64,000 bases of DNA, from NCBI RefSeq assembly GCF_904848625.1, contig NZ_CAJHCP010000004.1:538913-602912 (forward strand), read 5' to 3'. The notes below the pieces were generated by a model that did not search any database, was not told where the DNA came from, and saw only the letters and a program-made list of their open reading frames with translations. Origin of the DNA: Paraburkholderia metrosideri. GTDB lineage: Bacteria; Pseudomonadota; Gammaproteobacteria; Burkholderiales; Burkholderiaceae. The position numbers were made by a program, and so were the translations under genes. This document shows, one piece after another, positions 1 through 8,688 of this stretch (within the stretch, counting starts at the first letter, position 1; every line of letters starts with the position of its first letter).

Positions 1-1099
1 TACCGTTCTTCGCCTGGGTCATCAAGTCATCGGGCATCGGTCCTTTGCGGGTGAGATCGACAAGTGCCTGATTGAGATTCACATAGGGCCGCAAAAGCCG
101 TTCGTACGCGGCGAATGCTTGCGCCGGATCTTGCCAATGCCGAATCAGTTCGCGAACCAGTACGAAGGCGCCAACGAGCGCGAGACTCGTGCCTTGCCCT
201 GAGAAAGGCGATGCGCAATGCGCTGCGTCACCAGCAAGGACGACACGTCCTTTCGACCACGACGGCATACGAATCTGCGCTAGCTCGTTGTAGTAAAACT
301 GATCGGTGGTTTTCATTGCATCAATGAACTGCGCAAAGTCGCCCTTCAGGTGAGCACAATGGCTGGCAACGAGTTGCTTCTGCGCGTCCACATCGTTTCG
401 CGACACAATGGATTCGGGTGCCGGAAAGCCAACCCCAATCCGAAGCTCACGCTTGTCGCGGCTCGGGTAAATCACATATCCGACGTTGCCTTGCCGATGC
501 CCGAGTTGCCAATCGCCGAGTTTGATCAGATTGGGAACCGAAAAAAGAGCGAGAACCACACCCAGTGGACAAACAACCGCCGCTTCATCGTCAAAGCATT
601 GCTTACGGAGGTTCGAGTAAATGCCGTCGGCGCCAATCAGCAGATCGAACTCGCGGATCAAGCCCGATGATGCGAACGTCACCGCCACACGGTCGCCGCG
701 ATCGTCGACTTCGCGGATGTTGTCATCGTAAATGAATTCGACGCGCTCGCTCATTGCACCCATCAGCAACTCGCAGAGATCATCGCGAAAGATCTCGATG
801 TCGTCGTTATCGAGCCGGCCGGCGCTGTAAGTACGTTCCTCGGTGCGCTCCGTTTCGTTGCCCTCGTCGTCGAGCGTCGACATGCCCTTTAGTCGCGTGC
901 GCAATACGCGGGCCTCGTCGAGTAGTCCCATTGCCTGCACCACGTCGAGCGCGGCACCCCGAATATCCACAGCCTGGCCGCCCCGCCGGAATTCCGGAGC
1001 ACGCTCGACCAGCGCCGTTTTGAATCCCGCGCGATCCAGCCAGTAAGCCAGTGCCAGCCCGGCGACGCCTGCGCCGGAGATCAATACGTTTCGAGTCAT
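1..1099 (-). CDS. FAD-dependent aromatic-type monooxygenase (partial, C-terminus beyond window)
   Basis: The reverse strand from the ATG at 1099 stays open to base 2 (366 codons), so the 3' end lies outside the window. The product has the flavoprotein hydroxylase layout: a Rossmann GAGVAG motif in the first 15 residues ending in a ribose-binding acidic residue (ALVER), a central GADGIYS (the DG motif), and a late VVLAGDAAHCASPFSGQG (the GD motif that binds FAD ribityl). The family uses NAD(P)H and O2 to hydroxylate or epoxidise aromatic or lipophilic substrates. The substrate is not predictable here. It lies downstream of, and in the same direction as, the AraC regulator at 1310-2212, 210 bases away. 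Confidence 0.88.
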   Translation of the reverse strand, partial: MTRNVLISGAGVAGLALAYWLDRAGFKTALVERAPEFRRGGQAVDIRGAALDVVQAMGLLDEARVLRTRLKGMSTLDDEGNETERTEERTYSAGRLDNDDIEIFRDDLCELLMGAMSERVEFIYDDNIREVDDRGDRVAVTFASSGLIREFDLLIGADGIYSNLRKQCFDDEAAVVCPLGVVLALFSVPNLIKLGDWQLGHRQGNVGYVIYPSRDKRELRIGVGFPAPESIVSRNDVDAQKQLVASHCAHLKGDFAQFIDAMKTTDQFYYNELAQIRMPSWSKGRVVLAGDAAHCASPFSGQGTSLALVGAFVLVRELIRHWQDPAQAFAAYERLLRPYVNLNQALVDLTRKGPMPDDLMTQAKNG

Positions 1100-1309
1100 G
1101 CGAGGGCCCCATTAGCGTTATGAGTCGGGAAGCAGAGCCACAATGAAAGCGCGGCGCTTGGCCGGCCATCAATCGAACATATTTTTTCAACGCAAACGCG
1201 CTGATTGCGTTGAAAGCCATCTTCACCGAACTTCTGCCCGGAGGATAGGGTTCTGACGCATCGGCAAATGCTCATCGCCACCGCCAGAACCGGCATGCTT
1301 TCGCCTGGG

Positions 1310-2212
1310 TTACGACGCCACCCTCTTCAGCGCCACCACCTCACGTCGCGGTGGCGCGCCGAACATGCGCGAGTATTCGCGGCTAAATTGCGACGCGCTT
1401 TCATACCCCACCTGAAACGCGGCCGTTTCCACATTCGTTGCATTAGCCGTCATCAAACGGCGCGCTTCTATCAGGCGAAGCTGCTTCTGGTACTGCAGCG
1501 GCGTCATCGAAGTGATCGCCTTGAATTCCCGATGGAATGCCGAAGCACTCATCTGCGCGGTGCGTGCCAGATCTTCGATACTCACCGACTCGGCAAAGCG
1601 CTCGCGTAACGAATGGATTGCGTTCATCACACGTTGCGAATGACTGCCCGCCAGCGCCAGTCGCGCGATTTCGCCGCCGCTCGGCCCGCTCAGAAGCCAA
1701 TAGCTGATCTCGCGCATGAGCAGCGGATAGATCATTGGAATGGCTTGCGGCGTATCGACCAGCCGGACCATGCGCAGTGCGCAATCGGCCAGCGGCCCGT
1801 CGAAATTGGCAACGAAAACCGCTGATCGCGTGGCAACGCCCGAGTCGGGAAGCGTGTTCAGTGCCTCCACGACCTCGCGCATGATCGACAGATTCAATTC
1901 GATGACGATGCCAAGAAAAGGCTTATCCGGACTGGCCTCAATCACGCGGCCAAACGCCGGTGTCTCGATGCTGACAACGAGAGCCTGGCCGGCCTTGTAA
2001 TCGAAGCGCCGATTGCCGAACGTCGTCGCCTTTGCCCCCTGAACGACGATACAAAGTGCCGGCTCGTGGATCAGGTGATTGGGCCGCGTCTCGTGACTCG
2101 AACGAAGAATCGTCAGACCTTCGACCGCCGTGACATACGGGTTGTCGCCGCGCTGCGCGTTCGTATAGCGGGTCACAGCGTCGATTAGCGGGTCGAGCAT
2201 AGTGGGTCTCAT
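1310..2212 (-). CDS. AraC family transcriptional regulator (AraC_N type)
   Basis: This 300-residue protein has an N-terminal cupin-like sensor domain of the AraC_N type (LIHEPALCIVVQGAK) and a C-terminal double helix-turn-helix (about residues 200-297, including SIEDLARTAQMSASAFHREFK and VGYESASQFSREYSRMFG). This class commonly controls adjacent aldehyde or ketone oxidoreductases. It is divergent from the SDR at 2344, with a 131-bp gap that carries overlapping inverted repeats, so the SDR is the likely target. An in-frame Met four codons in (2200) is an equally possible start. Confidence 0.9.
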   Translation of the reverse strand: MRPTMLDPLIDAVTRYTNAQRGDNPYVTAVEGLTILRSSHETRPNHLIHEPALCIVVQGAKATTFGNRRFDYKAGQALVVSIETPAFGRVIEASPDKPFLGIVIELNLSIMREVVEALNTLPDSGVATRSAVFVANFDGPLADCALRMVRLVDTPQAIPMIYPLLMREISYWLLSGPSGGEIARLALAGSHSQRVMNAIHSLRERFAESVSIEDLARTAQMSASAFHREFKAITSMTPLQYQKQLRLIEARRLMTANATNVETAAFQVGYESASQFSREYSRMFGAPPRREVVALKRVAS

Positions 2213-2263
2213 CGGTTGGATCGCGTGGATGTTATAGGCGACCGGGCAGGATTAGGCAAGAAA

Positions 2264-2295
2264 CGAGTGAGTTTCGGCATTCACTCGCGACGAGT
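2264..2295. promoter_or_regulatory. Inverted repeats between AraC regulator and SDR
   Basis: CGAGTGA (2264-2270) is followed ten bases later by its exact complement TCACTCG (2281-2287). That arm overlaps a second palindrome, ACTCG-CGA-CGAGT (2283-2295). The position in a divergent intergenic region is right for an operator. The link to the AraC protein is inference. Confidence 0.4.
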
Positions 2296-2343
2296 CAAAG
2301 GCTATCTTTTCTCCACGCCAAACTAACTCATGGAGCGCGCGCG

Positions 2344-3123
2344 ATGCCTACTACTATTACCTCAACGTCGAACCCGCGGATTGCAATCGTCACTGGCGGG
2401 AGCCGTGGACTTGGCCGCAATACCGTATTGAATCTCGCCAGGCGAGGCGTCGACAGCATCTTTACCTATCATTCGAATCGCGCAGAAGCCGAACACGTCG
2501 TGACCGCCGTCGAAGCGATGGGCCGCCGGGCCGTGGCACTCACCCTCGACACCGGCGACATCGCTTCGTTCGATCAGTTCGTGCAAGATGTTCAGCGTGC
2601 ACTGGGCGGCCTCGGCGCCGCGCATTTCGACTACCTCGTCAACAATGCGGGAACCTCGCTGCATAACGCGTTCGACAAGACAACCGAAGACGAACTGGAC
2701 ACCGTCTACCGCGTCCATTTCAAAGGCGTGTTCTTCCTCACGCAAAAGCTTCTGCCGTTTATCAGCGACGGCGGCCGGATCGTCAATATTTCGTCCGGCC
2801 TGGCCCGTGTCACGCTTCCTGGATCATCCGCTTATGCGTCAATGAAAGGCGCCGTCGAAGTGCTGACGCGATACATGGCGAAGGAACTGGGCGCGCGAGG
2901 AATCGCGGTCAACACCGTCGCGCCGGGTGCCATCGCCACCGACTTCAGCGGCGGCATGGTGCGCGATAACCCAGAAATCAACCGACGCGTGGCGGAAATG
3001 ACAGCACTCGGCCGGGTCGGCGAGCCTGACGATATCGGCCCGATGATCGCCGCGCTGTTGGCGGATGACAATCGGTGGATCAATGGGCAACGCATTGAAG
3101 TGTCGGGTGGGATGGTTCTCTAG
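2344..3123 (+). CDS. Short-chain dehydrogenase/reductase
   Basis: A classical SDR of 259 residues. The cofactor motif TGGSRGLG is at residues 17-24, NNAG at 100-103, the catalytic serine in NISSG near 150, and the YASMK catalytic pair at Tyr164 and Lys168. The ending (RWINGQRIEVSGGMVL) is the usual substrate-loop and C-terminus of FabG-like oxidoreductases. It should be a cytosolic NAD(P)(H)-dependent alcohol/ketone oxidoreductase of unknown substrate. It is divergent from the AraC regulator and probably induced by it. Confidence 0.92.
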   Translation: MPTTITSTSNPRIAIVTGGSRGLGRNTVLNLARRGVDSIFTYHSNRAEAEHVVTAVEAMGRRAVALTLDTGDIASFDQFVQDVQRALGGLGAAHFDYLVNNAGTSLHNAFDKTTEDELDTVYRVHFKGVFFLTQKLLPFISDGGRIVNISSGLARVTLPGSSAYASMKGAVEVLTRYMAKELGARGIAVNTVAPGAIATDFSGGMVRDNPEINRRVAEMTALGRVGEPDDIGPMIAALLADDNRWINGQRIEVSGGMVL

Positions 3124-3155
3124 CCAGACGCGCTTCAACAAAGCGATCACATCGC

Positions 3156-3560
3156 TCAAAGATCGAACGTCCCGCGATAATGCTCATCCGCATCCGCTCG
3201 CGTATTGATTTCGACTAGCACACCGCCCGGTACTTCACAGAAGAACCGGGAACCGCGTTCATGTTTGAAGACGTCGGTTTTCATTGCGACGCCAGCGGCG
3301 GACATCTTTCCGTAAAGCGCGCAAACCTCATCGAGCGAAGGCAGTTCGAAACCTATGTGGAAGTTATGCGGCCACTTGACTGGATGCGCCGCAGCGTCAT
3401 CGATCACGATGTCGAATCCGGGGCGTTTCAGAAACCAGCTTGTGCCGCGGCCGGCGACAGTGCAGCCTAGGTGTTCCTCGAAGAATGTAGCGGTGGCGCT
3501 TACGTCAGACGAGGGGAAACTCAAGTGGTTGAGCTTCATGGTGGTGGTGATATCGTTCAT
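3156..3560 (-). CDS. VOC family (glyoxalase/bleomycin-resistance fold) protein
   Basis: A 134-residue single-domain vicinal oxygen chelate protein. It starts with the typical MKLNHLSFPSSDVSATATFFEEHLG strand-helix unit and ends with RFFCEVPGGVLVEINTR, where the family's metal-binding Glu sits. Members include glyoxalase I, extradiol dioxygenases and antibiotic-binding proteins; nothing here separates these. A second Met at codon 8 could be the real start. It converges on the SDR with 32 bases between. Confidence 0.82.
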   Translation of the reverse strand: MNDITTTMKLNHLSFPSSDVSATATFFEEHLGCTVAGRGTSWFLKRPGFDIVIDDAAAHPVKWPHNFHIGFELPSLDEVCALYGKMSAAGVAMKTDVFKHERGSRFFCEVPGGVLVEINTRADADEHYRGTFDL

Positions 3561-4039
3561 GTCGATCTCCGTGATGCGGATCGCTTCTCGCGTTCCGTAC
3601 GGAGAATGTTACGAGCAAACGCTCATATTCAATACTCGCATCGCGACGCCCATGCTGGATTGGCGCTAACGCCCGCGACACGGGCGTTGCGACGAAGCCG
3701 AAGGATTTTCCCTGGGTGGCTGACTCGCGTTTGAAGGGTCATCCGTTTCACCCGTTCATCGTCAGCATCACAACCTTCGTGCGGATCTCCTGAGTCACCG
3801 CTCCGATAGCCTCACCCCCCGGCTATAGCATCAAACCCGCTCCGCCTCAAATACCAGCAATCGAAATCTATATACCGATTGCTTGGTTCTGCGCGCACAG
3901 CGAATTTCCTACACTCATCGCTCCGTTTCGGGACAAGAAGCAATGAGAACCGCGTTCCTGCCGCTACGTTGCCCTAAATGATGTTCTGGCATCTCTGGCA
4001 TAAACCGGCCATTCAATACCACACATCTCCTACTGCACA
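3561..4039. other. Intergenic region ahead of porin
   Basis: No coding signal is convincing here. The right half carries the porin promoter region with the element shared with the atsK-like gene (3875-3915). A short ATAGCC...GGCTAT inverted repeat near 3807-3827 is the only other structure I noticed. Confidence 0.5.
3875..3915 (+). promoter_or_regulatory. Shared regulatory element, copy A (upstream of porin)
   Basis: CCGATTGCTTGGTT (3875-3888), a 16-base spacer, then TTTCCTACACT (3905-3915). The same two blocks with the same 16-base spacing occur upstream of the atsK-like gene. TACACT fits a -10 box, but no good -35 lies 17 bases before it, which is typical of an activator-dependent promoter. 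A LysR regulator of the CysB/SsuR kind is a reasonable guess because atsK-type genes are sulfate-starvation genes. Confidence 0.6.
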
Positions 4040-5254
4040 ATGAACCAATATAAGCAGTGCCTCAAGATCTCCACGTTACTGGCAACTGTTCTCTCCAGTC
4101 ACGCTTTCGCGGAAAGCAGCGTGACGTTGTTCGGTATTGCTGACAATGGGCTCTTCTACACGAGCAATCAGACATCGCTTGGTTCGACGAAAAACGGCAA
4201 GAGCGCGGTTCAGACGCAGGCGGGCGTATGGACCGGCAGTCAATTCGGACTAAAAGGAAAGGAAGACCTGGGCGGCGGCACGGCTGCGATTTTTAGTCTG
4301 GATTCGCGCTTCAATCTGAATACAGGTGCCTCGCAATTCACCAACGCGATGTTCGGACAATGGGCGTATGTCGGACTCACGAATCCCCACTACGGAACGC
4401 TCACCGGCGGCCGCCAACTGACGCCCTATTACACACTCCTGTCGCCATATAGTCCGACCACGTGGCTAACGGGCTTCTCGGGCGCCCATCCTGGCGACAT
4501 CGACAATCTGGACACCACGTACAAGACCAGCAACTCCCTTGTTTATCTGTCACCGAGCGTGCACGGATTCACCATAGGCGGGTCGTACGCATTCGGCGGA
4601 CAGCCTGGCAGCTTTAACCTGGGTTCGAGTTGGAGCGCCGGCATTCAGTACAAGATGGGGGCGGCCGGAATCGCGGCCGCTATTGAGCGGTTCAATAACG
4701 CATCACCCGGCGGCGGCGCATGGAGCGCCAATTCGACCGCTACAGCCGGACCCACTCAGCAAGGGGTATCCGCGCTGACCAACGGTTACCAGACTGCGGC
4801 GGCTCAACAGCGTATTGCGGTGACTAGCGGTTATGCGTTCACGTCGAAGCTGGATGTGTCCGTGTCTTATTCGAATGTCCAATACATCGCAGGTACCAAT
4901 TCCGCGTTCAAATCGACCGCTATCTGGAACACGCTGGGCGCTGTCGTTCACTACGGCGTATCGCCGGCGACCAGCATCGCGGCGGGTTACAGCTACACAC
5001 GAGCGGCAAAGGCAAATGGCATCACTAACGGCGCTCAATACCAGCAGGTGTCATTCGCGCAGTATTACGCGTTGTCGAAGAGTACCGGCGTGTATGCGGT
5101 CGAGGCCTATCAGCGTTCAAACGGCCAGACACTTGCAGCAGACGGTACTACTGTGATCGCAGCAACCGCGGACATCGGCGACGGCTTCAACTCCGCGCCG
5201 TCCTCTAGCCGAAGCCAGTTTGTCGGCGGGGCCGGGTTGATTCACCGCTTCTGA
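4040..5254 (+). CDS. Gram-negative porin (OmpC family)
   Basis: A 404-residue outer-membrane porin. It has a signal peptide ending near SSHAFA|ESS, then SSVTLFGIADNGLFY, the standard first strand of Burkholderia trimeric porins. The body holds QFGLKGKEDLGGGTAAIFSLDSRF and GTLTGGRQLTPYY (constriction-loop region). It ends in VGGAGLIHRF, the C-terminal Phe needed for BAM-dependent insertion. The regulatory element in common with the atsK-like operon suggests it admits sulfate esters or a similar sulfur source across the outer membrane. Confidence 0.93.
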   Translation: MNQYKQCLKISTLLATVLSSHAFAESSVTLFGIADNGLFYTSNQTSLGSTKNGKSAVQTQAGVWTGSQFGLKGKEDLGGGTAAIFSLDSRFNLNTGASQFTNAMFGQWAYVGLTNPHYGTLTGGRQLTPYYTLLSPYSPTTWLTGFSGAHPGDIDNLDTTYKTSNSLVYLSPSVHGFTIGGSYAFGGQPGSFNLGSSWSAGIQYKMGAAGIAAAIERFNNASPGGGAWSANSTATAGPTQQGVSALTNGYQTAAAQQRIAVTSGYAFTSKLDVSVSYSNVQYIAGTNSAFKSTAIWNTLGAVVHYGVSPATSIAAGYSYTRAAKANGITNGAQYQQVSFAQYYALSKSTGVYAVEAYQRSNGQTLAADGTTVIAATADIGDGFNSAPSSSRSQFVGGAGLIHRF

Positions 5255-5330
5255 TTCACACGCAGCGATGCGAAGCGGGTAATTCGCGCTTTGTCGTGAA
5301 GCTCATCCATCCATCAATGGAATCGATATT

Positions 5331-5371
5331 CCGATTGGTTGGTTTGACTGCCACGCGCAGTTTCCTACACT
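5331..5371 (+). promoter_or_regulatory. Shared regulatory element, copy B (upstream of atsK-like gene)
   Basis: CCGATTGGTTGGTT (5331-5344), 16 bases, then TTTCCTACACT (5361-5371). It differs from copy A by one base in the first block and none in the second, while the surrounding DNA is unrelated. It lies 29 bases before the GTG start of the alkylsulfatase-like gene. Confidence 0.62.
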
Positions 5372-5399
5372 TTTACCTCTTCTTATAGGAGCGCCCGCC

Positions 5400-6395
5400 G
5401 TGAGTTCTTCCGCCGAAACGAATCTGGACACCTCATTTGAAAACCTCCGCATCCGGCGCGTTGCTGGATTGATTGGCGGAGAGGTTCAGGACATCAAGCT
5501 CTCCCCCGATCTGGACGATGCCGCGATCGACACACTGCATCGCGCGCTGGTGAAATACAAAGTACTGTTCTTTCGCGATCAATCACAACTGGACGACGCA
5601 TCGCATCAGGCCTTCGGCACACGTTTCGGCGATACGATTGCGCACCCCACGGTACCTTCGCCGGAAGGCACCAAACTGTTTGAACTGGACGCGTCGAAGG
5701 GCGGCGGCCGCGCGGATTCCTGGCATACCGACATCACTTTCATCGACGCCTTTCCCAAGATTTCCATTCTGCGCGGCGTCAAGATTCCGGCGTACGGAGG
5801 CGATACGGTGTGGGCGAATACGGCAGTCGCCTATGAGCGCCTGCCAGACGATCTGAAGCGCCTCGCGGATTCACTCTGGGCCGTGCACACCAACGATTAT
5901 GACTACGGCGCCGAACGCGTTGCAGGGACGGACTCGCAGTCCGCCGCGACACGTCTCGCGCATCACCAGAACGTGTTCGTTTCGGCAGTGTACGAAGCCG
6001 AGCATCCGATCGTTCACGTACATCCGGTATCGGGTGAAAAAGCCTTGTTGCTGGGGCATTTCATCAAACGCATCGTCGGACTGTCGAGTTCGGAGTCGGC
6101 GCGCATCTTCGAGATTCTGCAAAATCGCGTGATTCGCCTGGAAAACACGGTGCGTTGGCAATGGCGCCAGAACGATGTCGTGATCTGGGACAACCGGGCA
6201 ACCCAGCACTACGCGGTCAACGATTACGGCACACAAGATCGCCTCGTCCGTCGCGTGACGGTTGCAGGCGAACGCGCCGTTTCCATCGATGGGCGTCATA
6301 GCCGCACACTTCGCGAGCCGCAACAAGCGCCGCAGACAGATTCAAAAGAACCGTCGCAACACGCGCTGCGCGAGCCCATCGCGTCCGCTGCCTGA
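5400..6395 (+). CDS. atsK: Fe(II)/2-oxoglutarate-dependent alkylsulfatase, AtsK-like (TauD family)
   Basis: The product (331 residues, GTG start with AGGAG 8 bases upstream) is a TauD-family dioxygenase. The iron triad is His109-x-Asp111 (SWHTDITF) and His270 (RATQHYAV); Arg281 and Arg285 follow as the 2-oxoglutarate anchors. From memory it resembles Pseudomonas putida AtsK more than TauD, in GGDTVWANTA, WAVHTNDYDY, RLENTVRWQW and IWDNRATQHYAV. AtsK oxidises alkyl sulfate esters to aldehyde and sulfate, giving sulfur under sulfate limitation. It heads an operon with an ABC binding protein and two permeases. The last 30 or so residues are an extra tail. Confidence 0.88.
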   Translation: MSSSAETNLDTSFENLRIRRVAGLIGGEVQDIKLSPDLDDAAIDTLHRALVKYKVLFFRDQSQLDDASHQAFGTRFGDTIAHPTVPSPEGTKLFELDASKGGGRADSWHTDITFIDAFPKISILRGVKIPAYGGDTVWANTAVAYERLPDDLKRLADSLWAVHTNDYDYGAERVAGTDSQSAATRLAHHQNVFVSAVYEAEHPIVHVHPVSGEKALLLGHFIKRIVGLSSSESARIFEILQNRVIRLENTVRWQWRQNDVVIWDNRATQHYAVNDYGTQDRLVRRVTVAGERAVSIDGRHSRTLREPQQAPQTDSKEPSQHALREPIASAA

Positions 6396-6434
6396 ACTGC
6401 ACTCCAGACAACTCATAACCGGCGCATTCCACTC

Positions 6435-7766
6435 ATGACACAACGACGACGCCTGCTTCAGGCCGCCGCCGCATTAGGTGCTTCGGCGATTCTGCCACGC
6501 ATGGTTCGCGCGCAATCCGGCGCGAAAAAGTACTCAGGTGTGACGCTGAATGTGTCGGTATTCAGCACCGCGTATGCAAAGCTCCTGCAACAATGGCTGC
6601 CCGAATTCGAGGCGTCAAGCGGGATCAAAGTGAACTTCGACGCGCCGTCGTTTCCGGTCTATAACCAGCGAGCCGATCTCGAACTGTCCACGCGGGGCTC
6701 CGCTTACGACGTGCTGAACGTCACCTTTATCTATAGCAGCCGGTGGATCAATTCCGGCTGGCTGACACCGCTCGACGATTTCATCAAAAATCCGGCGCTA
6801 ACCGCGGCTGATTGGGATGTGAAGGACTTTTTGCCGGGCGCGCTGGCGCCGGAGACCGGCAAGGACGGCAAGCTGTATGGCATTCCGTGGGATGCGGAGG
6901 TACTGCTGTCCGGCGCGTCGCGTTTCGATCTCGTCAAGGCAGCGGGCTTTGCCTATCCCGACACGACCGACGATCTGGTCAAGGTACTGCGAGCCGTCAA
7001 CAAGAAAGAGCGCGTGGCAGGCTATGTCGCCGACAACCACTACGGCTGGACATTCGTGCCTTATTTGCAGGCGTTCGGCGGGAATGTTTTCCGTGCGCCG
7101 CCGGACGATCTGTTCCCCACGCTCGACACACCCGAAGCCATTGCGGCCGCCGAATACTACGCGAATCTCATCAGCGAGTTTGGCCCCGACGGAGGCGTGA
7201 CTTATACGCCCGACCAGGTCACCCAGGCACTCAAGCTTGGCCGCACCAATTTCACCGATGCAGGTCAGCTCTACCTCGCACAACTCGGCGACGCAGCGGC
7301 CAGCAGAACAATCAAGACCGCCAATTTCGGCCTGGTGCCGAAGGGGCCTGCGGGACGCTTTCCCGGCGTTGCCGTCCACGCTTTGGGTATTCCATCCGCT
7401 TCGAAAAACAAGGAAGCTGCGTGGGCATTCATTCAATGGGCGCAGTCGAAACAGATCACACGCCGCGCGGTTGTTGCCGGCTACGGATCTCCAGCACGGC
7501 GCTCGGATATCGACTCGAAAGAATTCCGCGCGAAGCAGTTGATCAATGGCCATGATCTGGCCGAGTTGTCGCTTCAATCGATCGATCTCGCGGCTAAGTC
7601 CGGTCACATGAAATACCGCACGGTCGCGGTCTACCCGCAGGTCGATCAACAGCTCAATACCGCGATCGCACGCATTGCAACGAAGCAGCTATCGGCAAAA
7701 CAGGCCATGCAACAGGCGCAAGCGGCGTCGATCGCGGAAGTGAAGCGAGCCGGCATAAAGATCTGA
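6435..7766 (+). CDS. ABC transporter solute-binding protein, family 1
   Basis: A 443-residue periplasmic binding protein of the carbohydrate-type family 1. The N-terminus TQRRRLLQAAAALGAS followed by a hydrophobic stretch and VRAQ is a probable Tat signal, which would mean export in folded form. The body shows family features such as YGIPWDAEVLLSGASRFDL and the late FPGVAVHALGIPSASKNKEAAWAFIQW. It follows the AtsK-like gene by 39 bases and precedes two MalF/MalG-type permeases, so it likely binds the sulfate ester or a related sulfur compound. The sugar-type family assignment would then not reflect its ligand. Confidence 0.88.
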   Translation: MTQRRRLLQAAAALGASAILPRMVRAQSGAKKYSGVTLNVSVFSTAYAKLLQQWLPEFEASSGIKVNFDAPSFPVYNQRADLELSTRGSAYDVLNVTFIYSSRWINSGWLTPLDDFIKNPALTAADWDVKDFLPGALAPETGKDGKLYGIPWDAEVLLSGASRFDLVKAAGFAYPDTTDDLVKVLRAVNKKERVAGYVADNHYGWTFVPYLQAFGGNVFRAPPDDLFPTLDTPEAIAAAEYYANLISEFGPDGGVTYTPDQVTQALKLGRTNFTDAGQLYLAQLGDAAASRTIKTANFGLVPKGPAGRFPGVAVHALGIPSASKNKEAAWAFIQWAQSKQITRRAVVAGYGSPARRSDIDSKEFRAKQLINGHDLAELSLQSIDLAAKSGHMKYRTVAVYPQVDQQLNTAIARIATKQLSAKQAMQQAQAASIAEVKRAGIKI

Positions 7767-7776
7767 CGTCTACGAT

Positions 7777-8688
7777 ATGTCGACCGCACCTCTCCCTTCG
7801 TTGACGTGGGCCTCGCAACGCCAACGAGCGTTTCTTCTCGGGTTGACTCCTTCGCTGATCGCGTTGGCAGTCGTGACATTGGTGCCGACCCTTGTGCTCA
7901 TCGTGGTCAGTTTGACGCCGCTTAGCATGACGAATCCTGCGGCCACTTTTCGCTTTGACGATCCACTGGTCAATTATCGGCAGTTGCTGCACGACACGCG
8001 CTTTCTGGATTCGGTTCGTACGCAGCTCAAATTGTCGGTGGCCAGCGTCACGTTGCAGTTAGCGATCGGCCTCGGTCTTGCGCTTCTACTCAACGGAAAA
8101 TCGGCGCTGCTCAGAGGCGTGCGCACCGTCTTCCTGATTCCGATGGTGTTGCCCCCCATTGTTGCCGCGTTGATCTGGAAGATCATTTACACACCCGATA
8201 TCAGCCCGCTTCATCACGCGCTCGAGGCAGCCGGTTACCCTGCGAGCTCACTCATAGCCAACCCTTCAACGGCGTTGTGGGCCATTGCCGCCGCCGACAC
8301 ATGGCAATGGTTCCCGTTCACCATGTTGATGGTATTAGCCGCATTACAGACTATTCCAGACGATCCATTAGAGGCCGCGAGTCTCGACGGTGCGAACCGC
8401 TGGCAATTGTTTCGCTTCATCATGCTGCCCTACCTGCGTCCCGTTCTGGTTGTGTGCGGACTGTTCCGGCTGATCGACAGCTTCAAGGCATTTCCATTGA
8501 TCTACGTATTAACCGATGGAGGCCCGGGCACAGTAACCGAAGTCACCAACTACTACAGCTTTATTGAGGCATTCAATTTTTCGTATTGGGGTTACGCGAG
8601 CGCGATCGCAACGGTCATTCTCGTCGGCGTATTTCTATTGAGCTGGCTCGTCGGCAAACTCGGATGGAATGGTCATGACGCAGACTAG
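7777..8688 (+). CDS. ABC transporter permease, MalF/UgpA type
   Basis: A 303-residue inner-membrane permease with about six hydrophobic helices. The EAA loop reads PLEAASLDGANRWQLFRFIMLPYLRP, where the cytoplasmic ATPase would dock. It starts 10 bases after the binding protein and its 3' end overlaps the next permease by 20 bases, so the genes are co-translated. No ATPase gene is present in the operon. Confidence 0.92.
   Translation: MSTAPLPSLTWASQRQRAFLLGLTPSLIALAVVTLVPTLVLIVVSLTPLSMTNPAATFRFDDPLVNYRQLLHDTRFLDSVRTQLKLSVASVTLQLAIGLGLALLLNGKSALLRGVRTVFLIPMVLPPIVAALIWKIIYTPDISPLHHALEAAGYPASSLIANPSTALWAIAAADTWQWFPFTMLMVLAALQTIPDDPLEAASLDGANRWQLFRFIMLPYLRPVLVVCGLFRLIDSFKAFPLIYVLTDGGPGTVTEVTNYYSFIEAFNFSYWGYASAIATVILVGVFLLSWLVGKLGWNGHDAD

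Noticed and set aside
5400..6395. Taurine dioxygenase (TauD) naming
   Set aside because: The sequence around the metal ligands and the C-terminal half look closer to AtsK-type alkylsulfatases, and no TauABC-type importer is present.
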